In this document: piece by piece, positions 13,240-21,312 of the stretch | Layout of the letters: each line of letters opens with the position of its first letter | How positions within the stretch are numbered: position 1 is the stretch's first letter | NCBI GenBank assembly: GCA_016987375.1 | Contig: PJRA01000263.1 | Location: forward strand, 1,429,409 to 1,493,408 | DNA: 64,000 nt | DNA from: Brachionus koreanus | Taxonomy: Eukaryota; Rotifera; Eurotatoria; Ploima; Brachionidae | Direction of reading: 5' to 3' | Notes under the pieces: generated by a model | Told to the model about the DNA's origin: nothing | Databases searched by the model: none | Seen by the model: only the letters and a program-made list of their open reading frames with translations | Translations under genes and position numbers: made by a program

Positions 13240-13735
13240 TTTTAGTCGGATATAAGCTTCAATGTATTTATCTGAGGTTGTTCTGATTAATTTGCAATCT
13301 TTGTCTATTAAATAAATATAATTAATAAAAAATAAAATAAAAATTTCAAAATTAATCATAGAAATTTTTTTTAATAATATGCATAGAGTTGAGCTTTTTT
13401 CTTTTAATAGAGAAAAAAAGAAAAGTTTAAAGCAAATTTTAAAATTTATTCTTTTTTTTTCCAAAATAAACTAAATAATTAAATTAATAATAATTTTTAA
13501 CTATAGATTTTACTCATTTTTTAAGGTGATATAACAATCAAATCAAATAAAAACGTTATCATTCATTATAAATATAAAAACCTAAATTTTCATTAATTTT
13601 ATCGTAAATTTTAATATTTATATGACTTTTGAAATTCATAATTAAGTAAATTTTTGTTTCTTTGATAATAACGATAGATTAAATAATTCCGATCTAAATA
13701 TTTTAGAAAAATAATGATATGATTCGATAATTATT
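13240..13735. repeat. dispersed repeat, copy 1 (second copy at 24480-25215)
   Basis: Shares long stretches with 24480-25215 in the same orientation. Examples are AATCAAATCAAATAAAA, TTATAAATATAAAAACCTAA, GAAATTCATAATTAAGTA and TTTTTGTTTCTTTGATAATA. It lies between the ORF1-like frame and the 5' boundary of the retrotransposon at 9941-13910, so it may be the element's 5' untranslated region or a separate nested repeat. A minus-strand open frame at 13231-13464 in this block is low-complexity and is not called. Confidence 0.75.
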
Positions 13736-14060
13736 ACTATATATATATATATCAGCATATGAAAGCATCTACTTCTACAGATACATGACAATTATATTAA
13801 TTATTGCTTATCTTTTTGAATCAGTTGAGATACTGATGTTCAAATGATACGTAGGGTGAACTACAAATTTGGTCTGTAATATTTTTTTCTTAATGAAGAA
13901 AATGTGTAAAAAAAGAAAAAATTTCATGTCTGAGCACTTGGACGATTGAAAAGATTTTATAATCATTTATAAACATCGAATATACACTTTTTTTTATCAA
14001 AGTATGCATGCAATTATTTCATATAGATTGAAATAAAAATTAAATTCAAGTATTTATTAT

Positions 14061-15090
14061 ATGATGAAAAAATTAAATGTTTTTTGTTTGTTAATAACTA
14101 TCATTAGTTTTTTTTTTTTTTTATAATAATAATTTTAATATTCTGCAATATTTGGATACTTTATTAGATAAAAATAGTGAAAAATCAACAGTTTTTATCA
14201 CAATATTATCTGGAGGTATTAAAACAACACAAGTAGAAACAGTTTTATTGATAAAATCAATCTTACTAAAAAGAACAACAAAGCTTGTTTTGAATATTGC
14301 AACAGATGAGGAAAGCAAGATATTTTTAGAAAATATTTTTAAAAATGAAGTGGTTTATGCATATCCTGAGCTACATTTAAATTTTAAAATCGTAAATTTG
14401 GAAAAAATTAAAGAAAAATGTGATATTCTTAACATACCCATTGTTCATCATTCGGGCTTATGGGGTATGAGCAAATTATTTTTGGATGAAATGTTTCCAA
14501 ATACAAAAAAAACAATATTTATAGATACAGACATGGTTTTCGGTACTGATCCAATGTTACTATATAAAGATTTTGAAAAATTTGATAAAGAAACGATTTT
14601 TTCATTAACAAGAGAATTTAGCTGGCGTAAAAAAGGTCCTAACCATATTTGTTCATGTATTTTTTTATGGGATATGGAAAAGTCACGAAAAACTAATTAT
14701 TTAGCAGAAAAAGGAAAGATTGCATCAAAAATTGTTTTTGGATATGATAAAAGAAAGAAATATTTTTTAGTAAAAAATCGAGGTGGATCGGACCAAGATT
14801 ATTTATATGCAATAAATTATGTTTTTCCAAATCTTTTTAAAGAGTTAGATGCTTCTTGGAATTTAGCATTTTGTCAGGCTTTTTTTGGAGTTAAACCTCG
14901 CTCAAAAAACAAAGATTCCACTGGTCTTTTTTTTGGAGCAATTCATTTTAATTGTTTAAAAAATAATTACTCAAATTTCAAAGGATGGGAATGGGCAATT
15001 GAATACATGGTATGGTATAGATGGGATTGGTTGAGTTTACCTTACGAGAAGTATAATCTTACTACTAAAATTGTCATTAATTATCTCTAA
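14061..15090 (+). CDS. GT8-like glycosyltransferase, type II membrane protein (copy 1; poly-T frame break)
   Basis: Resembles glycosyltransferase family 8 (xylosyl/glucosyltransferases such as GXYLT and the LARGE domain). These are Golgi type II enzymes that add a sugar from a UDP donor; the acceptor here is unknown. The open frame 14152-15090 gives 312 codons. It carries a DTD metal/nucleotide-sugar motif (IFIDTDMVFGTDP), an SGLWGMSKLFLDEMFP acceptor-side block, a GGSDQDYLYAINYVFP block and a late GAIHFNC. It has no ATG of its own. ATG ATG at 14061 starts MMKKLNVFCLLITIISFFFF, an ideal signal anchor, but is one frame off. The break lies in a run of 15 T (about 14108-14122), so it may be a real indel or a homopolymer error. 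An inverted partial copy lies at 18572-19330. Confidence 0.75.
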
Positions 15091-16427
15091 AATTAATGAA
15101 TTGTTTTAAATAAATTAATTAAATTGCTGAATTTTTCATTTTACTTATTCTTTTTTTTCCCTTAAGAGCATTATGCATTCAAACATTACACAACTTTAAC
15201 AGAATTCTAATAATCATTGGTATCACCAAAAAGAAACTGTTCGGAATCTAATACTAAATATAAGCCTAAATACCATTGAAATAGATAAGTTTAAAAATCA
15301 TTTTTATTTAAATAATTTTTTTTTCTTATTTATTTAACTTATAGAACCCGCAAGAGGTTTTTTTTATCCGTTCTGTTATCTTTCCTGTTTCTTTTATTCC
15401 ATATAAATTAACAGATTTTGCAACAAAAATTAATTAATTATATTTTAGATTTTTTAATTTTAGATATCCGGTTGAAATAATTATACAATTTAAACAATTT
15501 TTTTTGTTGTTTTCAAAAATAATAATAATAAAAATTTAAAAAATAATCTCGAATTTTATTCGTTGTTTTTCGTAGAGTAAGAAAAATTGACCAAAGAAGG
15601 GAAAGAAGAGCTTGAAGCAGAATAATTCAGTGAAAATCTGCATAAAAAATTAAGAGTCAAAACGTCAGCACAACCAACTAAACCATTAGCTCAGGCAAGA
15701 CCGTAAAAGCAATCAACAGGCATAAGACCAGTTTTTTTATCAAGCATTAATCCTTCATCCAATTAAGATAGCGTTAACGCCACCCAACTTAACAGATTTA
15801 TGAAAGAGCATAGATTATCCGTGCTGTTATCTTTCCTGTTTCTTTTATTCCATATAAATTAACAGATTTTGCAACAAAAATTAATTAATTATATTTTAGA
15901 TTTTTTAATTTTAGATATCCGGTTGAAACAAAAAATTTTGAAGAATATTTAATTCTATTTAAACAATTAACAAAGAAACCCTCCTGATTATGAGTTTTGA
16001 TCATTTATTTCAATTATAAAATTAATAAAAAATATACCAAGAAATCAGCGGACATTGAACTGTAAATCACAGTCATCAAAAGAAGTATGAATACATAGGA
16101 ATAAATACACGCAAGAGAAGATTTTAAACAGTCGAAAATAGTATTAAGACATCATTTTTTTACTTAAACCATCCAGGTTTTTAATGCCAATTAAACATTG
16201 CTTTCAGTTTCAACTCCAAAAATATCATCGTTAATAATTGAAAATCAAATAACAAATTTTGTGTGAAATTTTTATTTTAAAGTTTAATGGCTATTTATTG
16301 ATATTTTGGACAATTTTTTGTTGTTTTCAAAAATAATAATAATAAAAATTTAAAAAATAATCTCGAATTTTATTAAATTAAATATTGTGTTTGAATTAAA
16401 AATTCGCTTGCATTTTGGTACACCGGC
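15091..16427. repeat. mosaic of duplicated fragments between GT8 and CCT2
   Basis: No intact gene. A 105-bp block at 15371-15476 recurs at 15822-15927 almost unchanged (both contain TTCCTGTTTCTTTTATTCCA and end GATATCCGGTTGAAA). A second block (TTTTGTTGTTTTCAAAAATA onward) occurs at about 15498-15563 and about 16312-16373, and again inverted at 18683-18630. A block matching 18540-18613 lies at about 15575-15650. A broken CCT piece is at 15716-15790. The pattern suggests repeated local duplication and rearrangement. Confidence 0.8.
15716..15790 (-). pseudogene. degenerate CCT chaperonin fragment
   Basis: On the plus strand GACCAGTTTTTTTATCAAGC, then CTTCATCCAATTAAGA and GCCACCCAACTTA, align with 17416-17480 of the nearby CCT2 gene (GACCAATTTTTTTATCAAGC, CTTCGTCCAAATAAGA, GCCACCGAGTTTT). 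Orientation is the same as CCT2. The equivalent protein segment is [20 protein letters not shown], but the frame is broken by stops and an indel. It is either a scrap of duplicated CCT2 or of another CCT paralogue. Confidence 0.65.
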
Positions 16428-18080
16428 CTAATGATGTCTCATGTCAGCAGCCCTTCTTCTCGGTGCCGCTCTAATTATATCATCAACTCTAAGGATCATT
16501 TCTGCGGCTTCAGATGCACTTAACAAAACTTGTCTCTTTAGATGAAATGATTCAGTGATACCCATAACTTTAACATCATCACATTTTCCCTCTAGCATAT
16601 CTTAAAATAAATTTAAATTAATTTTGTCCAACAAAAAAAACAATTATTTTTATTTACTTAATCCGTAGGTATTTTCGCCAGAGGCGTGATGGGCCCTGAG
16701 CTGAGAGACTAGTTCAGAGCTGTCATAGCCCGCATTATCTGCAATATATGTGGGAAGTTGCCTTAAAGCCTTAGCAAAAGACTCCATGGCAATTGCTTCT
16801 TTGCCAGGTGTTTGAGCCGCCAAGACAGAAACTGCATTGGCCATCAACATTTCCGAGCATCCACCGCCGAACACAATTCTCGGCTCTCTGACTGTTCGGG
16901 TCAGCACACAAAGAGCGTCATGAAGAGAACGCTCGGCCTCGTCTAATATCTGCTGGGTTGCACCTCGTAAAACAATTGTACATGCTTCACCTAGAGCCAC
17001 TCCTGAAAATTTAAGCAAACTATCTTCTCCGATCATGACCTCTTCAATTAGCTCGCATTGTCCTAATCTAACCTTGTCCGGACAATCAAAAGTTGACACA
17101 ATTTCACCACCCAAAACCAATGCCAGTCTTTCTACACCTTCAAAATCAGCGTGCTCAATGGCCATCATACCCGCATCGGCAAACAATTGCTCTGGATAAT
17201 TATAAATCAATTGTCTATTAATAAAAACATTGGCACCATGTTTGATTATTTTTTCAACTTTTTCTTTCATTTTCTCTTTCTCGGCCAATTCAAGCTCGGC
17301 AACCTTGGACACTGAATCCACTTTGACTCTAGAGCCGAAAACTTTAATTTTATCTGTGTCCATTGGAGTATTTGCTATCAAAATTTTGGCTTTTTCAATT
17401 CTTTTAGGCTGATTGAGACCAATTTTTTTATCAAGCAGAAATCCTTCGTCCAAATAAGAATCAGACAAACTGCCACCGAGTTTTTTAATAACTTGAATAG
17501 CATCCAAATTTCCGCTACCCTTAAGTCTAAGAACAGCATCTACTGCCAAATTGGCGTACAAGTCCTTGTATTGGGTCAAGATTTTTGAGCTTAGAGTGGT
17601 TCTAGCAATATTGAGCAGGTCGTTTCTAAAACTGGTTAGATCTTGGCTGTTGTCAATGGCCGATTCTTCAAGAGCCTTGCGAGCTGCCACAGTTGCTTTG
17701 CGGAAACCGGAAATGATTGTTTGAGGATGAATCTTCTGGCTGATTAAGTCTTCAGCTTCGCGCAAAAGCTCGCACGCAAGGACTGTGACTGATGTGGTTC
17801 CGTCGCCTACTTCGTCATCTTGAACTTTTGATATGTCGACAAGAATTTTGGCTGCTGGATTGTCAATTCCGATGGATTTAAGGATTGTGGCACCGTCGTT
17901 GGTCACTTGCATCTCCTTACGATCGTTTCCTTGCAAAATTTTGTCCATTCCTTTTGGCCCAAGAGTTGACTTGACTAGGTCTCCGATGGCAATCGCTCCT
18001 ACGAAGGCTGAAAGACGAGCGTTTTCCGCCTTTTCTTCATCAGCACCAGCTTTGTACAGTGAAAATGGTTGATAAGACAT
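16428..18080 (-). CDS. CCT2: T-complex protein 1 subunit beta (CCT2), two exons
   Basis: Beta subunit of the TRiC/CCT chaperonin, the cytosolic ATP-driven double-ring folding machine for actin, tubulin and other proteins. Exon 1 is 16658-18080. Exon 2 is 16428-16600, joined across a 57-bp GT-AG intron. The product is 531 residues (human CCT2 is 535). Visible motifs are LGPKGMDK (40-47), NDGATIL (61-67) and GDGTTS (92-97) of the ATP site, then [34 protein letters not shown] and GGGCSEM. The second exon supplies GITESF and the C-terminal tail ending in HH. Residues such as [10 protein letters not shown] at the N-terminus point to beta rather than other subunits. The gene sits in the spacer of the GT8 inverted duplication. 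An acceptor-like TTTTCAG lies about 27 nt before the ATG. Confidence 0.95.
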
Positions 18081-18540
18081 TTTGTTTTCTTTGAATTTTT
18101 AAAAATCTGAAAATTTTTATTGTAAACTTAGAAAAATGTAGGTTTAGTGAAAATTTTTAGATGAGAACATGCTGATTTATTTGAATTTCAATCTAGAAGC
18201 ATATACGAATGAGTTTTTTTTGAATTTTTTAATTTTTCAGTTATATCATTGCAAGATTTAAAATAAATTCTTCTTTAAACATACACTCTTGCATGCATGT
18301 ACCATAATGAACTTATTTCACTTGTCTTATTCTGCAAAATCTATTTAAGTAGGCATGGTGATTTGAAAATAAAGCGGATGTGAATTTTTATTAAATGAGG
18401 TCGGTAGCTATGAAACCAATAGTTCAAATCTAATTTTTATCGCCCTTCTTTTCTAACCAATTTTATTTTTAAAAAAATTTGTTTTTTTGATTTTTTTTTA
18501 ATTTTAAATTCATGAGCATAAATAAATTAAAAAAAAATTT

Positions 18541-18613
18541 TCATGCAGATTTTTCGCTGAAGTATTCTGCTTCAAGCTCTTCTTTCTCTTCTTTGGTCAA
18601 TTTTTTCTTTCTC
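18541..18613 (-). other. possible orphan terminal exon inside the duplicated block
   Basis: On the minus strand an acceptor-like TTGTTTTTCGTAG is followed by an open frame reading RKKKLTKEEKEELEAEYFSE and a few more residues, then TGA. It looks like the last exon of some gene, but no upstream partner exon is visible nearby. The matching left-arm sequence (about 15575-15650) has an in-frame stop. I do not recognise the protein. Confidence 0.35.
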
Positions 18614-19330
18614 TACGAAAAACAACGAATAAAATTCGAGATTATTTTTTAAATTTTTATTATTATTATTTTTGAAAACAACAAATCCACCTCGATTTTT
18701 TACCAAAAAATATTTCTTTCTTTTATCATATCCAAAAACAATTTTTGATGCAATCTTTCCTTTTTCTGCTAAATAATTAGTTTTTCGTGACTTTTCCATA
18801 TCCCATAAAAAAATACATGAACAAATATGGTTAGGACCTTTTTTACGCCAGCTAAATTCTCTTGTTAATGAAAAAATCGTTTCTTTATCAAATTTTTCAA
18901 AATCTTTATATAGTAACATTGGATCAGTACCGAAAACCATGTCTGTATCTATAAATATTGTTTTTTTTGTATTTGGAAACATTTCATCCAAAAATAATTT
19001 GCTCATACCCCATAAGCCCGAATGATGAACAATGGGTATGTTAAGAATATCACATTTTTCTTTAATTTTTTCCAAATTTACGATTTTAAAATTTAAATGT
19101 AGCTCAGGATATGCATAAACCACTTCATTTTTAAAAATATTTTCTAAAAATATCTTGCTTTCCTCATCTGTTGCAATATTCAAAACAAGCTTTGTTGTTC
19201 TTTTTAGTAAGATTGATTTTATCAATAAAACTGTTTCTACTTGTGTTGTTTTAATACCTCCAGATAATATTGTGATAAAAACTGTTGATTTTTCACTATT
19301 TTTATCTAATAACGTATCCGAATATTGCAG
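18572..19330 (-). pseudogene. GT8-like glycosyltransferase copy 2, C-terminally truncated and fused
   Basis: Nearly identical to copy 1 from KNSEKSTVFITILSGG through the DTD motif to KNRGG. The frame then runs into unrelated duplicated sequence (FVVFKNNNN...) and stops at 18572. The SDQDYLYAINYVFP block and the late GAIHFNC block are lost. These carry conserved residues of the fold, so activity is not expected. The poly-T tract upstream has 16 T, one more than in copy 1, and again does not keep the signal-anchor ATG in frame. Confidence 0.8.
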
Positions 19331-19885
19331 AATATTAAAATTATTATTATAAAAAAAAAAAAAAAACTAATGATAGTTATTAACAAACAAAAAACATTTA
19401 ATTTTTTCATCATATAATAAATACTTGAATTTAATTTTTATTTCAATCTATATGAAATAATTGCATGCATACTTTGATAAAAAAAAGTGTATATTCGATG
19501 TTTATAAATGATTATAAAATCTTTACAATAGTTTAAGTGTTCATGCATGAAATTTTTTTTAATTGTTTCTTTATATTTTCAATAAGAAAAATTAAATGAC
19601 TAACCAAATATTCATTTTCAATAATATTTTTTACAAAATGCTTAGCTCAAAAAATTCTATTAAAAAATTCTTTCTTTTAAAATAATATATTAAAAACGAA
19701 AAAAATAGGAAACAATTGAATTTAGCAGCTCATTAAAAATCCATCTATTGTAAATTAAAGCGCTAATCTATTAAAAGAAAAAAAAATTGGCAAAATTTGA
19801 AAAATAAGTGATAAATAAATTAGCAAATTACGACAAAACAAATACTATTGAACTGAACTTGAGTTGAGTGAGAGATATGTTGTAG

Positions 19886-20799
19886 CAGGGATTAATTTCT
19901 TGGATCAGATCCTTTCTAAACTCAAAATCGTTTTGTGTAAATGTGAATGGACAAAAAAGCAATGATTTTCGAATCAAAGCCGGAGTATCACAAGGCTCTG
20001 TAATTAGCCCCCTCATATTTAGTATTTTTATTAATGATATACCAAGAAAAGATAAAAAAAATAATGAATACTTTCTTCTTTTCGTTAATGACTTTGTTAT
20101 TTTTTTTATCTGTAAAGCTATAAGAAGCATTGAACTCAGGATCAATACTTACCTTAAAGAATTGGAACCATGGTTAACAAAATGGAAAATGAAGATTTCA
20201 ATTGAAAAATCTTGTTACATGATAATCACGAAATCAATAAGAGAAGAGCTCAGTCTTGATTTGAAAATATATGGGGACAATTTAAAGCGACTGGATGAAA
20301 TTAAATTCCTAGGCATCAGATTTGACTCACGGCTAACCTTTAGTAAATTGATTGATAAATTAAAAGAGCATTGCAACTCTTGGCTAAATTTAATTAAAAT
20401 TTTATCTAATAAAAACTGGCGCCTACATCACAAAACACTTGGAAATCTATATAAAAGGCTTATTGGTTCAATTTTAGACTATAATTTTCCCATTTTAAAC
20501 TCTTTATCTGATACCAACATTAAAAAACTTCAAACTATTCAAAACTCAGCAGTTCGATCCATTCATTAACTTAGATTTTACATCTCATCAAGAATTTTAT
20601 ACCACGAGACCCAAATAAAAATTCATACAATTATGAACCGGCTTTTTGAATTAAGTGAAAGATATGTCAGGGTTGGACTTACTAATTCTGTGCCATTACT
20701 TTTTAAACTGGTAAATGAATACAAACGAGGTTTCGAATCTAGATTTTTTAACTATCCAACTCCATTACTACCTTGTCATAGACTCTTTTTACTCTGAAA
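19886..20799 (+). pseudogene. non-LTR retrotransposon reverse transcriptase remnant
   Basis: Reading frame open from about 19886 (GLISWIRSFLNSKSFCVNVNG), through AGVSQGSVISPLIFSIFIND (reverse-transcriptase motif 4/B), to the palm. The catalytic FADD box reads FVND, so one metal-binding aspartate is replaced by asparagine. It continues through LGIRFDSRLTF and the post-RT segment to one in-frame TAA at 20567, after which the same frame resumes (RLFELSERYVRVGLTN) to a TGA at 20797. The 5' half and endonuclease are missing. It is a dead element. Confidence 0.85.
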
Positions 20800-20990
20800 A
20801 CTAAATCCAAATAACTTTTGTCTCTTTTTCCTTTTGAGATTTTATTTCTTTAACTATATAATAATAATAAGCTACTGCAAGCAGGCTTGCGAAGATGTTT
20901 TACTAGGAAAACAGCTATGGTAGCTAGATACAACGAAGACTAGATTCATGTTCAAAGAAATAGTCGGTATTGGTGAAGATACATATTTTA

Positions 20991-21056
20991 TAAATTCTTA
21001 TCATAAGAATTTAAATAAAAGTTAAAAAATAAAAGTTTTATTTTTTAACTTTTATT
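20991..21056. repeat. two adjacent perfect palindromes
   Basis: The first palindrome is 11 bp per arm with a 1-nt centre (20991-21001 and 21003-21013, TAAATTCTTAT). The second is 21 bp per arm with a 1-nt centre (21014-21034 and 21036-21056, AATAAAAGTTAAAAAATAAAA). They abut directly. Both would extrude as AT-rich cruciforms. They follow the dead reverse transcriptase by about 190 bp. Confidence 0.9.
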
Positions 21057-21267
21057 AATCAAAAAAATATCATTTATATATCTATTTAAAATATCTTTTA
21101 TATATCAAAAAAAATCAACATTTTAAAAGAGAAATTGAAAATTCAATTCAAACAAGCTTTAAAAATTTTTTTAATTTATAAAAAATAGCAAATATAATTA
21201 TTAAAATTAGAAGTAAATATGTTAATTTAAACATTTAAAGGGATGAATTTTTTCTTGAAAATTCATC

Positions 21268-21312
21268 GTAATAATAATTTTAGAATTTTGAAAATTCTAA
21301 AATTATTACGCA
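21268..21312. repeat. AT-rich hairpin
   Basis: GTAATAATAATTTTAGAA on the left pairs with TTCTAAAATTATTAC on the right around a short TTTTGAAAA centre, with a slip of one AAT unit. Stem of about 15-18 bp. Function unknown. Confidence 0.7.

Larger units (their letters stand above)
9941..13910 (-). mobile_element. decayed non-LTR retrotransposon with target-site duplication
   Basis: A roughly 4-kb minus-strand LINE-type element. Its 3' end lies at the left: read on the minus strand it ends in an AATAAATAAATAG-type tail next to about 9945. Near-duplicate flanks (about 9911-9940 and 13911-13943, both with ATTTCATG and later CACTT) look like a diverged target-site duplication of about 25-30 bp. 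The right arm of the large palindrome holds the uninterrupted site at 19521-19561. Inside are an ORF1-like frame (12013-12900), endonuclease-to-reverse-transcriptase linker debris (about 11090-11610) and a post-reverse-transcriptase segment (10202-10750). The catalytic core appears deleted, so the element cannot move itself. Confidence 0.85.
9831..15660 (+). repeat. left arm of large inverted duplication (interrupted by a retrotransposon)
   Basis: Bases about 9831-9940 and about 13915-14787, followed by about 15500-15660, match the reverse complement of 19642-18540 in the same order. The match is nearly perfect through the glycosyltransferase coding sequence and weaker towards the outer flank. 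The block is split by a roughly 4-kb insertion (about 9941-13910). Bases 14788-15500 have no counterpart in the right arm. They include the glycosyltransferase C-terminus, so the right arm most simply suffered a deletion there. Confidence 0.85.
18540..19642 (-). repeat. right arm of large inverted duplication
   Basis: Reverse complement of the left arm. It runs from the outer flank (19642, matching 9831) through the retrotransposon empty site (19521-19561), the poly-T tract (16 T here, 15 in the left arm) and the glycosyltransferase, up to the point matching 14787. It then jumps to sequence matching about 15500-15660. Seen base changes in the coding part are very few (for example TTG to TCG and CTT to CGT codons near 19310-19325). 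This points to a recent duplication or to gene conversion. Confidence 0.85.

Noticed and set aside
13739..13753. TA microsatellite as a regulatory site
   Set aside because: Simple repeat of a kind expected by chance in this composition.
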